Shown: positions 41,388 through 49,779 of the stretch, piece after piece
How positions within the stretch are numbered: position 1 is the first letter of the stretch
Layout: each line of letters opens with the position of its first letter
Assembly (NCBI RefSeq): GCF_014217215.1
Contig: NZ_CP056080.1
Location: forward strand, 2,294,001 to 2,358,000
Direction: 5' to 3'
Source of the DNA: Rothia nasimurium
Lineage (GTDB): Bacteria; Actinomycetota; Actinomycetes; Actinomycetales; Micrococcaceae
DNA length: 64,000 nucleotides
Program-made: the position numbers and the translations under genes
Notes under the pieces: generated by a model
What the model was told of the DNA's origin: nothing
Database searches by the model: none
Seen by the model: only the letters and a program-made list of their open reading frames with translations

Positions 41388-41876
41388 CTATGCGAAGAAA
41401 GATTTGCCCTTCTGCACTTGGGAGGCCTCAAGAATAGCCGCCTGCTGCTCCGGAGTATAGGTAGCATCAACAGTCCGAATGGCCTCGCCCAGGTCGTAGG
41501 CGTCCTGCTCGGCCAGCAGCTGGGCAGAATCAGCCAGCACATCAGCTACCCGGGCCTTCAGATCAGCCGCACTCGCCAAGCCGTCCTCCTGCAGCACCAG
41601 CTGCTCACCGGCATCCGCACCGGTCTCAGAACCCGGCTCCGCGGCGTCCTCAAGCTCAAAGAGGGCGAAGCCGTAGCGGCGTTCGTCCCCGATATAAAAA
41701 ATGTTGAGGAGCAGGGTGAAGACGCGGCCGGTCAGGTCGATGTAGGTCTTCTCAAGTTCGGCGGTTTCCAGCCACAGGCCGTCAACCTCAGCCGGGGTGT
41801 CGTACTCAAAGTCGTAGCCGAAATCGGTAGCCAGGGCGTGGGCCAGCGGGCCAATGCCGTAGTCGGGGCGAGCCAT
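41388..41876 (-). CDS. Hypothetical acidic cytoplasmic protein
   Basis: A 162-residue acidic protein with no signal or membrane segment. AAGGAA precedes the ATG. The first 90 residues look like a compact alpha/beta domain (DYGIGPLAHALATDFGYDFEYDTPAEVDGLWLETAELEKTYIDLTGRVFTLLLNIFYIGDERRYGFALFEL), then a Gly/Ala/Glu linker and a helical C-terminus (LKARVADVLADSAQLLAEQDAYDLGEAIRTVDATYTPEQQAAIL). I do not recognise a family. It reads leftward 41 bp after the MFS transporter stop and may be in the same transcript. Confidence 0.65.
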   Translation of the reverse strand: MARPDYGIGPLAHALATDFGYDFEYDTPAEVDGLWLETAELEKTYIDLTGRVFTLLLNIFYIGDERRYGFALFELEDAAEPGSETGADAGEQLVLQEDGLASAADLKARVADVLADSAQLLAEQDAYDLGEAIRTVDATYTPEQQAAILEASQVQKGKSFFA

Positions 41877-41917
41877 AGGGGTTCCTTAGGGTAGTAGGGC
41901 GGACGGACACCGGGCGG

Positions 41918-43156
41918 CTAGTCCATATCGCGGCCGGCGGTTTCGGGCACCGCTGCGCGCGTGAAGGTAATCAGGCCAACGCCGATGACGGCGAAGACCG
42001 CAAACGTCATGCCCAGGCCAAGGGCAGCCACCATCTGCGGGAAGAAGAGGGAGACCGTAAAGTTAGCGATCCAGGAGACAAAGGTAGCCACGCCCATGCC
42101 AGCGCCGCGCACGCGGGCCGGGAAGACTTCACTCATCAGCACCCAGGTCACCGGCGATACGGCGCCCTGCTGGAAGACCAAGAAAATGATGGAGATAAGG
42201 AGGGTGGCCCAGGGGCGGGCGGCGGCATCAAGCACCTGGGACGTTATCGCCAGCATAGTCAGGGAGAAGGTGGTGCCTACCAGGCCGATGGTCAGCACTA
42301 GGCGGCGGGGGAAGCGTCCTACAAACCAGAGGCCCACGGCGGCACCCAGTACCGACAGCACGCCGTTGGAGATATTGGCGGTCAGGGCAGCGTCGGTGGA
42401 AAAACCCGCCTCGCGCAGCACCTGGGTGCCGTAGTACATCAGGGCATTGACCCCGGTTGCCTGCTGCACAATACCAATAGCCGCAGCCAGCAGCAGGGTG
42501 GTGCGCAGGGCCGGGTCGCGCCAGAGCAGCTTCAGGGCACCGCGCTCGGCGGCAGCCTCCCGCTTGTAGCCCGGCGACTCGGGCACCAGGAACATGCCCA
42601 CAAAAAGCACCAGCGCAGGAATAATCGAGATAGCGAACATAACCCGCCAAATCATCACCTGATGAGCAAAAATATTGCCAATCATCGCATTGACCACGTA
42701 GGCGGTGAGCTGGCCAAAGACGATCATGAACTGGTTGCGGGTGACAATCGCGCCGCGGCGGTTGGCGGGAGAAATTTCCGCCAGATAAATCGGCACGACC
42801 GCCGAGGCAGCGCCAACCGCAAGGCCCACCAGCACACGGAAGACAATAAAAATGCCCAGGTTAGGGGCAGCAGTAAGCCCCAGGGAGCTGGCCGCAAAAA
42901 CCAAAGCCAGTACGAAGAGCACGCGACGGCGTCCGAACTGGTCAATCAGCTGCCCGGCAAGGAACGCACCAAAGGCGGCACCCAGGGTCAGCGCGGACGT
43001 TGCCACCCCCTCCGCCGCAGGCGACAGAGTAAAGTCCTGCTGCAAGAAGGGAAGGGCGCCGTTAATGATTCCGGTGTCATAGCCGAAGAGAAAGCCGCCC
43101 ACCGAGATAATCCAGGTGTAGAGGGTGACCCGGCGGGGGTCGGTAGCGTGTGTCAT
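41918..43156 (-). CDS. MFS sugar porter family transporter
   Basis: 412 residues from ATG at 43156, which has AAGGAG 6 bases upstream (the longer frame from 43213 is rejected). It has 12 predicted helices with sugar-porter signatures: GFLFGYDTGIINGALPFL, DQFGRRRVL, the LVPESPGY stretch after helix 6, QQATGVNALMYYGTQVL and RGAGMGVATFVSW. The C-terminal PETAGRDMD replaces the usual PETKG. Substrate could be a hexose, pentose or polyol such as myo-inositol. No catabolic gene next to it decides this. Confidence 0.88.
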   Translation of the reverse strand: MTHATDPRRVTLYTWIISVGGFLFGYDTGIINGALPFLQQDFTLSPAAEGVATSALTLGAAFGAFLAGQLIDQFGRRRVLFVLALVFAASSLGLTAAPNLGIFIVFRVLVGLAVGAASAVVPIYLAEISPANRRGAIVTRNQFMIVFGQLTAYVVNAMIGNIFAHQVMIWRVMFAISIIPALVLFVGMFLVPESPGYKREAAAERGALKLLWRDPALRTTLLLAAAIGIVQQATGVNALMYYGTQVLREAGFSTDAALTANISNGVLSVLGAAVGLWFVGRFPRRLVLTIGLVGTTFSLTMLAITSQVLDAAARPWATLLISIIFLVFQQGAVSPVTWVLMSEVFPARVRGAGMGVATFVSWIANFTVSLFFPQMVAALGLGMTFAVFAVIGVGLITFTRAAVPETAGRDMD

Positions 43157-43288
43157 GCGCACTCCTTTGTAGACCTCAGCAATTCTAGCCCTCTTACCCC
43201 GCCCTGGGAACATGCCCGCCCGGGTGCGGCGGACGTCCGCGCCCCAGCAGGTGCGCCCGGCAGGCAGGCGCGGCGGTAGGCTAGTGCC

Positions 43289-44050
43289 ATGAGCACCCTA
43301 CATATTGATGTGAATTCTGATTCTGGGGAGTCCTTTGGATCCTGGACCATGGGCAACGACGCTGCAATGATGCAGACCGTCTCTTCAGCCAATATCGCCT
43401 GCGGTTTCCACGCGGGTGACCCCTCGGTTGCGCGTACCACCGTGCGGGCGGCGCATGAGAACGGCGTGACGATTGGAGCCCACGTTTCTTACCCTGACCT
43501 GACCGGCTTTGGCCGCCGGTTCATGGACATGACCGCTACCGAACTCACCGATGCGGTGATCTACCAGGTGGGGGCGCTTGAGGCGGTGGCCCGGGTTGAG
43601 GGCACCGAGGTTCGCTACTGCAAGCCCCACGGCGGTCTCTACAACGCTATTGTTCACCACGAGGTGCAGGCTGCGGCAGTAGCTCAGGCCCTGCACGAGC
43701 TGGGGGATTTGCCGATTCTCTGCCTGCCCAACTCTGCGGTTGCCCGTGCGGCTGGCGCCCTGGGCGTTCCTGTTTTTTATGAGGCTTTTGCCGACCGCGG
43801 CTACACCCCTGAGGGTACCCTGGTGTCCCGCCGTGATGCCGGTGCCGTGATCCACGACCCGCAGGCTGTGGCCGAGCGCGTGGTGCGCATGGCGGTGGAC
43901 CGCGAAGTTGTAGCCGTGGACGGCTCAGTTGTGCCCCTGCAGGCCGATAGCATCTGCGTGCACGGCGACACCCCCGGTGCAGTTGCTCTTGCCCGGCAGG
44001 TGCGGGCGGCGCTTGAGGACGCCGGTGCGAACGTCCGCGCCTTTGTCTAG
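43289..44050 (+). CDS. pxpA: 5-oxoprolinase subunit A (LamB/YcsF family)
   Basis: A 253-residue LamB/YcsF protein. The N-terminus [71 protein letters not shown] is near the family consensus. CKPHGGLYN and the C-terminal [18 protein letters not shown] also match. With PxpB and PxpC it hydrolyses 5-oxoproline (pyroglutamate) to glutamate with ATP. The ATG is preceded by TAGGCT about 7 bases away and no ribosome site, so the mRNA may be leaderless. It is separated from pxpBC by a 1.24-kb inserted cassette. Confidence 0.93.
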   Translation: MSTLHIDVNSDSGESFGSWTMGNDAAMMQTVSSANIACGFHAGDPSVARTTVRAAHENGVTIGAHVSYPDLTGFGRRFMDMTATELTDAVIYQVGALEAVARVEGTEVRYCKPHGGLYNAIVHHEVQAAAVAQALHELGDLPILCLPNSAVARAAGALGVPVFYEAFADRGYTPEGTLVSRRDAGAVIHDPQAVAERVVRMAVDREVVAVDGSVVPLQADSICVHGDTPGAVALARQVRAALEDAGANVRAFV

Positions 44051-44086
44051 GTAGGCGGGGGGTGGCGTCCTTCCCCTACTGCCCTA

Positions 44087-44154
44087 CCGAATGCGACGTG
44101 TTTTCCCGAGCGGGTGTTGCTTTAACGCCCGCTCGGGAATTCAAGTCACATTCG
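44087..44154. repeat. Palindromic end element, left copy
   Basis: About 68 bp. Outer arms CCGAATGCGAC (44087-44097) and GTCACATTCG (44145-44154); inner arms TTCCCGAGCGGG (44103-44114) and CCCGCTCGGGAA (44128-44139). It matches, in reverse-complement orientation, the element at 45257-45324. The stop codon of the DUF559 gene (44146-44148) lies inside the outer arm. Confidence 0.85.
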
Positions 44155-45066
44155 ACGACGCGAGCCTTCACGAATTCCAGCCCTCGCTAACTTTGCACGC
44201 AGGCGCTCAGGGTGCACCACAACGTCCTCCCATAAAGCGCGCACCACGGTATACCCTAGGCTCTCTAATTCGTGCTGACGGCGGCGCTCGTTCTGAACCG
44301 TATCCTCTGCAGCCTCACCAAAAGTACCCGCATACTTGACCTTCCCATCAACTTCCAAAATGACCCGCTCTTTCTCCCACAAAAAGTCAGGTCGCAAAGT
44401 TCTTCCACTAACCCATAAAGGCACCTGCTCCACAGGCGGCGCAAGACCCCACGTCAGGATCCAATACCGTGCCACAGTCTCCAGCGGCGACTCCGCCTTC
44501 ATGCTCATCAAACGGGCCACCTCACGCGCAGTACAAACACCACGACCGCTTAACTCCCTCAAGTGTTGGGCTAAAACCTCATAATCCACCAGTCGGCAAT
44601 GCAAAAAGTAATCGGCAATGCAGAGGGCATCAATGATCGGAAGCGTCCGCGCACAATCGATAGTCGTCTGCAGCGGCGATGTCACACGGGCTCCCCGGTG
44701 AAACACTGCACTGTCACACTCCTTCTGCCGGTTGCGGCTGACCTGCACCCGCCCTCGAGACTTAACTGAATCGTGCGGATGGCTCACCCATATTTTGTGC
44801 GGTAACCGCAGCACAGGGGCACCCCACCAGAGAGCGGCAGACACATGGCTCAACACATACCCCCGATTTGTTTTTATGAAAGCCACATGCCCGGCTAGAC
44901 ACCTATCGGTATTGCTCAGTGACTCCCATAAAGCTGTCTTTATATAGGCATTGTGACCGATTTTAAAGAGCTCTCCCCTAGCGCATTCACGGCTTACGCC
45001 GGAAGTGCTCTTACCCAGGTGTCTAAGCTCAACCGAAGTTTTGACAGTCTCAAACAAGTGTTCCAT
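44146..45066 (-). CDS. DUF559 (Vsr-like nuclease fold) protein with AbiEi-like N-terminus, cassette-borne
   Basis: A 306-residue protein. The N-terminal part (about 1-50) looks like an AbiEi-type winged helix (GVSRECARGELFKIGHNAYI). The C-terminal DUF559 domain (about 190-295) has a PD-(D/E)xK-like arrangement: Glu196 in SPLE, Asp227 in RPDFLW, then EVDGK with Glu238, Asp240 and Lys242, and a final NERRRQHELESLGYTVVRALWEDV segment as in very-short-patch endonucleases. The key acidic and Lys residues are intact, so nuclease activity is possible. It lies against the direction of the pxp genes and is enclosed by inverted palindromic elements that split pxpA from pxpBC. Function of this family is not established. 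Confidence 0.8.
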   Translation of the reverse strand: MEHLFETVKTSVELRHLGKSTSGVSRECARGELFKIGHNAYIKTALWESLSNTDRCLAGHVAFIKTNRGYVLSHVSAALWWGAPVLRLPHKIWVSHPHDSVKSRGRVQVSRNRQKECDSAVFHRGARVTSPLQTTIDCARTLPIIDALCIADYFLHCRLVDYEVLAQHLRELSGRGVCTAREVARLMSMKAESPLETVARYWILTWGLAPPVEQVPLWVSGRTLRPDFLWEKERVILEVDGKVKYAGTFGEAAEDTVQNERRRQHELESLGYTVVRALWEDVVVHPERLRAKLARAGIREGSRRRM

Positions 45067-45256
45067 GGGTTAAAAATGCCCTATACAGCACGTGCCTACT
45101 AGCCGTTTTCTACTATCTGTGGATAACTTTGAGGCCTAGCTGCGGTAGTTTGCTCAGGGCGAGAAGTATGACGTCAGTGCGTCAAGGTTTTCCACAGAGA
45201 TAGAGTCGCTGAGCTAGGCCCACCCCCGGTGCGTGCCCAGACGCATGGCTTCACCA

Positions 45257-45324
45257 CCGAATGCGACTCATCTTCCCCAAAGGACGTTAAAACAACACCC
45301 GCTCGGGAAAACAAGTCGCATTCG
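45257..45324. repeat. Palindromic end element, right copy
   Basis: Inverted relative to 44087-44154. Outer arms CCGAATGCGAC and GTCGCATTCG are perfect over 9-10 bp. The inner half AACACCCGCTCGGGAAAAC is conserved, while the opposite inner arm has decayed (TCTTCCCCAAAGGACGTT), so its inner hairpin is weaker. Confidence 0.82.
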
Positions 45325-45383
45325 CCAGAGAGAACAGCTACGGCAAAAGCGCAGCTTGCGTGGGCGGCGCCACATCTGCCAGA

Positions 45384-45396
45384 ATTGTTGAACAAT
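45384..45396. promoter_or_regulatory. Putative GntR operator upstream of pxpBC
   Basis: ATTGTTGAACAAT, a perfect 13-bp palindrome centred on G, 80 bp before the pxpBC start. The same sequence lies at 51085-51097 before the transporter gene. The regulator at 49084 is the obvious candidate. Confidence 0.75.
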
Positions 45397-45475
45397 CCTG
45401 AGCGATGGGTGAGAGGTCTCCGTTTACTCCAACCACCGACAGGCCATTCAGCACAACCGGGCAGAGAGGGGCGCC

Positions 45476-47227
45476 ATGACCACCGCGCATACACCCGGCG
45501 GGCGCACAACCAGCAAGCGCGACGCCACCATCTATACAGTCAAGCCCTTCGGCTTACTAGCCGCTATGGTTGACTGCCGAACCCTCGAAAACGCCCTGCA
45601 CCTGCACGGCCATATGCAGCAACACCCTGCCGCAGGGCAGACCGAGCTGGTCCCGGCAGCCCAAACCGTGCTCGTCCGCTTTGAAACCACCCGGCAGGCC
45701 GCTGACTTTCTTGCCGCGCCCAGCCTGCCGCAGGCGTCCGGAGACGTACGCACCCACGGCCGCACGGTCACCATCCCGGTCGTCTACGACGGCCAGGACC
45801 TCACCGACGTCGCCACCCACCTGGGTATGAGCGAGCAGGCAGTAATCTACGCCCACACCACAGGGCACTGGTCGGTTGCCTTTGCGGGCTTCGCCCCGGG
45901 ATTCTTTTACTTGCACCGGCACGATAACGTGCTCGATGTTCCGCGGCGGGCTACCCCGCGCACCTCGGTACCCGCTGGATCGGTGGGTCTGGCCGGTGAT
46001 TTCTCGGGTATTTACCCGCGCACCTCCCCCGGCGGCTGGCAGCTCATTGGCCGCACGGACGCGCCCCTCTGGGACCTCACCCAGAACCCGCCCGCCCTGC
46101 TCGAGCCCGGTATGCAGGTGCAGTTTGAGGCGGTGCGCGAGCTGATTTCCGCAGGTCAGGGGAAGGGTCAGGACGCCCCCGCCCACCCCACCGAGGACGA
46201 GCGAGTATCTGCCCGCCCCGTACTTGAAGTGAAAGTTCCTGGGCTACAGACCCTCTTCCAGGATTCCGGTCGAGCGGGGCTGACCCACTGGGGTGTCTCT
46301 CCTTCCGGACCGGCTGACCGGGAAGCGGCAGCCGAAGCTAACCGCTTGGTCGGTAATTCTGCAGGTGCAACCGTTCTTGAGAACCTGGCTGGCGGACTAA
46401 AAATTACCGCCCTAGCCGACGTAGAGTTGGCCCTGACCGGGGCAGACACCCCGGCGCAGATAACCGAGGGCGCCAGCGGGCAGGCCGCTGACCCTGAGCA
46501 GGGCGCAGCCCAGGCGACAGACGCCCATCTGGCCGTTCGCCCCTACGCCCCCTTTGCCCTGAAGCCCGGGCAGACCCTGACCCTGGGGGTACCCGCACGC
46601 GGTCTGCGTACCTATCTTGCGGTGCGCGGCGGGTTTGCAGCTAGAACCGAGGCAGCGAGCGCCTCCCGCGACACCCTGGCAGGGCTGGGCCCGAAGCCCC
46701 TGGCGGCCGGTGAGAGGCTTTCGCTGGCTAGCCTGCCGGTGGCGGTGGTAGCTGATCCGGCACCCGTCCTCCCCCTGCCGGAACCGGGTAAGGTGCTGGA
46801 GGTCCGCGCCCTGCCCGGCCCCCGCAACGACTGGTTTACACCCGAGTCTCTGGGTCGTTTCGCCGAGGTGACCTGGGAGGTTTCCCAGTCCAGCGACCGC
46901 ATTGGGGTCAGGCTCCTGTTGGCAGATACCCCAGCCGACGGCGGCGCAAGCGCCCAGCCCACTGACGTCCAGCCCACCGACGTCCTTACCCGGGCCGTGA
47001 CTCGGGAGCTGCCCAGTGAGGGCATGGTAGCCGGGGCAATCCAGGTACCGCCGAGCGGTGAGCCCGTGGTCTTCCTGGCCGACCACCCGGTCACCGGCGG
47101 CTACCCCGTGATTGCCACGGTTCACCCGGCTGACCTGCGCCTCCTGGCCCAGGCTCCGCCCGGCACCCGTCTGCGCTTCACCCTGCTAACCCCGCCCCAG
47201 ACCACCCCTACCCTGATCGAAAAGTGA
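45476..47227 (+). CDS. pxpBC: Fused 5-oxoprolinase subunits B and C (KipI-KipA)
   Basis: A 583-residue fusion. Residues about 15-230 are the PxpB/KipI domain (FAPGFFYL...VPRRATPRTSVPAGSVGLAGDFSGIYPRTSPGGWQLIGRTDAPLWDL). Residues about 240-583 are the PxpC/KipA biotin-dependent-carboxylase-like domain (FQDSGRAGLTHWGVSPSGPADREAAAEANRLVGN, later QSSDRIGVRL and SEGMVAGAIQVPPSGEPVVFLADHPVTGGYPVIATV). Both halves are needed, with PxpA, for ATP-dependent ring opening of 5-oxoproline. Residues about 325-345 form a Gly/Ala/Asp-rich insertion. The stop overlaps the start of the biotin carboxylase gene. Confidence 0.92.
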   Translation: MTTAHTPGGRTTSKRDATIYTVKPFGLLAAMVDCRTLENALHLHGHMQQHPAAGQTELVPAAQTVLVRFETTRQAADFLAAPSLPQASGDVRTHGRTVTIPVVYDGQDLTDVATHLGMSEQAVIYAHTTGHWSVAFAGFAPGFFYLHRHDNVLDVPRRATPRTSVPAGSVGLAGDFSGIYPRTSPGGWQLIGRTDAPLWDLTQNPPALLEPGMQVQFEAVRELISAGQGKGQDAPAHPTEDERVSARPVLEVKVPGLQTLFQDSGRAGLTHWGVSPSGPADREAAAEANRLVGNSAGATVLENLAGGLKITALADVELALTGADTPAQITEGASGQAADPEQGAAQATDAHLAVRPYAPFALKPGQTLTLGVPARGLRTYLAVRGGFAARTEAASASRDTLAGLGPKPLAAGERLSLASLPVAVVADPAPVLPLPEPGKVLEVRALPGPRNDWFTPESLGRFAEVTWEVSQSSDRIGVRLLLADTPADGGASAQPTDVQPTDVLTRAVTRELPSEGMVAGAIQVPPSGEPVVFLADHPVTGGYPVIATVHPADLRLLAQAPPGTRLRFTLLTPPQTTPTLIEK

Positions 47228-49041
47228 GCCCCCGCATGCGTAAAGTTCTCGTTGCTAACCGTGGCGAAATTGCCCTCCGTATTATTGGCGCTTGCGCCGC
47301 CCAGGGTATCGCGTCTGTGGCGGTTTACGCCGATTCGGACGCCGAGGCCCTGCACACCGCTCTGGCCGATGAGGCCTACGCCCTGGAGGGCACCGGCCCG
47401 GCCGAAACCTACCTGGATATTGAGAAGGTCCTGGCGGTTGCGGTGGCCTCGGGAGCTACCGACGTGCACCCCGGCTACGGTTTTTTGGCGGAGAACGCTG
47501 ATTTTGCCCGGGCGGTCATGGCCGCCGGGCTAACCTGGATTGGACCTGCCCCCGAGACCATTGAAGCCCTGGGCGATAAAGTTAAGGCCCGCGAGCTAGC
47601 CCAGTCGGTGGGTGCCCCGCTGGCGCCGGGGTCAGACGGCCCCGTGGCCTCCCCCGAGGAGGCTCGCGCCTTTGCCCAGGAGCACGGCCTGCCCTCTATT
47701 ATCAAGGCCGCCCACGGTGGCGGCGGGCGCGGTATGCGCATTGTGCGGGAGCTGGGCGAGGTTGAGGACGCCTTCGTCTCGGCTTCGCGCGAGGCTGTGG
47801 CTGCTTTCGGTAACGGGGAGTGCTTCATTGAGCGCTTCCTAGAGAAGCCCCGCCATGTGGAAGCCCAGGTGGCTGCGGATTCCCACGGGAATGTGGTGGT
47901 GGTTGGCACCCGCGACTGCTCCCTGCAGCGTCGTAACCAGAAGCTGGTGGAGGAGGCTCCCGCCCCCTTCCTCACCGCTGAGCAGCAGGCCCAGATTGAG
48001 CAGGCGTCCGCTGAGATTTTCCGGGCCGCCGGGTATGTGGGTGTGGGTACCGCCGAGTTTATGGTGGCCCTCGACGGCACGATTTCCTTCCTTGAGGTCA
48101 ACACCCGCATTCAGGTGGAGCACCCGGTCACCGAGGAGGTCACCGGCGTTGACCTGGTAGCCCTGCAGCTCGATATTGCGGCGGGCAAGCCCCTGCCCTT
48201 TACTGAGACTCCCGAGCCGGCTGGTCACGCCTTTGAGTTCCGTATCAATGCCGAGGACCCCGCCCGGGGCTTCCTGCCTGCCGCTGGCCGCATTGAGTCC
48301 ATCACCGTGCCCTCTGGCCCCGGGATTCGCTGGGACGCCGGGGTGCGCCCCGGTTCTGTAGTCAGCGGGGAGTTCGATTCCATGCTGGCCAAGCTGATTG
48401 TCACCGGCCCAACCCGCGAGGTGGCCCTGCGCCGGGCCCGCTTCGCCCTGGCCCAGATGGATATTGCCGGGGTGGCGACCGTCCTACCCTTTGACCGGCA
48501 GGTGCTTGAAGCCCCGGCCTTTACCGCCGAGAGCGGCGACTTTGGGGTCTACACGACCTGGATCGAGGACGCCTTCCTCCCCTCCCTCACCCAGGGCAAT
48601 GGTGCCACCACCCCTGCCAGCCCCGAGGCTGGGAGCAGGGTGCAGGCGTCCTACCGTCAGCCCCTGCTGCCGGTGGGTGCCAGTGCCTTCCCGGGCACCG
48701 GCATCACCCGCTTCACCCTGGAGATTGACGGCACCCCGCACAGGGTGGGTCTGCCCGATTCGGTGTTTGCTTCTTTGGGTTCGGGTGCGGACGCCGCCAC
48801 CCCAGCCAGCGGGCAGGGGCAGGCAGGTGCCGGGCAGGTACTGGCCCCCATGGGCGGGGCCCTGCTCAAGTACACCGTTGCCGTGGGTGATGAGGTAGCT
48901 GCCGGGGACCAGGTGGCCCTGCTGGAGGCCATGAAGACCGAGGTTCCGGCGCTGGCTGAAACCGCCGGTACCGTGGCTGAGCTCCCCGCCCAGGTAGGCG
49001 AGCGCCTGACCGCGGGCCAGGTGCTGGTGGTTTTCGAATAG
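47224..49041 (+). CDS. Biotin carboxylase fused to biotin carboxyl carrier domain
   Basis: 605 residues from GTG at 47224 (overlapping the pxpBC stop), or 601 from ATG at 47236, whose MRKVLVANRGEIALRI looks more canonical. The biotin carboxylase part (1 to about 450) has the ATP-grasp loop HGGGGRGMRIV and EVNTRIQVEHPVTEEVTGVDLV. After a linker, the C-terminal biotinyl domain has LEAMKTEV with biotin-accepting Lys571. Similar AccC/AccB proteins occur beside KipI/KipA genes. Their contribution to 5-oxoprolinase activity is not clear to me. It might instead act with another carboxyltransferase elsewhere in the genome. Confidence 0.9.
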   Translation: MSPRMRKVLVANRGEIALRIIGACAAQGIASVAVYADSDAEALHTALADEAYALEGTGPAETYLDIEKVLAVAVASGATDVHPGYGFLAENADFARAVMAAGLTWIGPAPETIEALGDKVKARELAQSVGAPLAPGSDGPVASPEEARAFAQEHGLPSIIKAAHGGGGRGMRIVRELGEVEDAFVSASREAVAAFGNGECFIERFLEKPRHVEAQVAADSHGNVVVVGTRDCSLQRRNQKLVEEAPAPFLTAEQQAQIEQASAEIFRAAGYVGVGTAEFMVALDGTISFLEVNTRIQVEHPVTEEVTGVDLVALQLDIAAGKPLPFTETPEPAGHAFEFRINAEDPARGFLPAAGRIESITVPSGPGIRWDAGVRPGSVVSGEFDSMLAKLIVTGPTREVALRRARFALAQMDIAGVATVLPFDRQVLEAPAFTAESGDFGVYTTWIEDAFLPSLTQGNGATTPASPEAGSRVQASYRQPLLPVGASAFPGTGITRFTLEIDGTPHRVGLPDSVFASLGSGADAATPASGQGQAGAGQVLAPMGGALLKYTVAVGDEVAAGDQVALLEAMKTEVPALAETAGTVAELPAQVGERLTAGQVLVVFE

Positions 49042-49071
49042 GGGTCTGGGCCCGCTCAGGGGCCCACGCCG

Positions 49072-49084
49072 TACAATAAAACGG
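49072..49084 (+). promoter_or_regulatory. -10 element giving a leaderless GntR transcript
   Basis: TACAAT at 49072-49077 ends 6 bases before the GTG start at 49084, the spacing expected if transcription begins on the start codon. No ribosome site is visible. Confidence 0.5.
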
Positions 49085-49779
49085 TGACTTCCCTAGCTCC
49101 TGAACCCCTGCCGTCCGCGTCCCTTGATGAGATAGCCCGCACTCGCCCCGCCGAGTTGCGGGCGTCCGAGTGGGCTGTGTATGCCCTGCGTACCGCCATG
49201 GATACGGGTGTTCTCACCCCCGGCACCCAGCTCACGGAAGAAGCGCTGGCCGCCACCCTGGACGTCTCCCGCAACACCCTGCGCCAGGCCTTTACCGAAC
49301 TTGAGGGGCAGAACCTGGTGCAGCGCATCCCTCACCGCGGGGTTTTTGTGGCCCTGCCCGACAGCACGCAGGTGCGAGAGCTTTTTATTGAACGGTGGGC
49401 GGTGCAGGCGGCCGCCCTTGACCTGGCTCCCGCTGGAGAGAATAAGGACGCCCGGGCCGCCCTCGCGCGTGCAAGAGCGGCCCGGGATGCGGGGTCGGTG
49501 GACGGTATGGCCAACGCCAACCAGGATTTTCACCGGGCTCTGGTTGCGGCTGCCGGGTCAGAGCGGCTGAGCCGCACCATGTCACGGTTGCTTGCCGAGA
49601 TGCGCCTGCTCTTTTTTGAGTACGCCCAGGACGGGGGCTTCCACGCTCCCTACGTTGAGATGAACGCCCACCTGCTCGGTCTGGTCGAGCACGGTGAGCG
49701 GGCCGCCGCCCACGAGGCCTTACGCAGTTACCTGGTGGCCTCGCGGGATAAGTTTTTGCAGCGGCAGGCAGATTCCTAG
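49084..49779 (+). CDS. FCD-type GntR regulator of the pxp locus
   Basis: A 231-residue GntR regulator starting with GTG. The winged helix (about 22-75) reads AVYALRTAMDTGVLTPGTQLTEEALAATLDVSRNTLRQAFTELEGQNLVQRIPHRGVFVAL, and an FCD domain (about 85-225) includes NQDFHRALVAAAGSERL. It lies between the oxoprolinase operon and the convergent transporter, and the 13-bp palindromes before both fit a GntR-type site. It is therefore proposed to control both transcripts. Its 3' end overlaps the transporter 3' end by 4 bp. Confidence 0.88.
   Translation: MTSLAPEPLPSASLDEIARTRPAELRASEWAVYALRTAMDTGVLTPGTQLTEEALAATLDVSRNTLRQAFTELEGQNLVQRIPHRGVFVALPDSTQVRELFIERWAVQAAALDLAPAGENKDARAALARARAARDAGSVDGMANANQDFHRALVAAAGSERLSRTMSRLLAEMRLLFFEYAQDGGFHAPYVEMNAHLLGLVEHGERAAAHEALRSYLVASRDKFLQRQADS

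Larger units (their letters stand above)
45067..45475. other. Region upstream of the DUF559 gene and of pxpBC
   Basis: 409 bp without a gene. It holds an imperfect inverted repeat CTGTGGATAACTTTGA (45117-45132) / TCAAGGTTTTCCACAG (45182-45197), the right palindromic cassette end (45257-45324), and the pxp operator at 45384-45396. GAGAGG precedes the pxpBC start. Confidence 0.6.

Noticed and set aside
23269-45197. Replication origin or plasmid origin
   Set aside because: Only isolated pairs of DnaA-box-like sites occur; no dnaA, dnaN, rep or par genes and no AT-rich unwinding region.
45229-45573. Open frames between the right palindromic element and pxpBC
   Set aside because: They are made of the repeat and the pxpBC start in another frame, with no ribosome site or protein-like composition.
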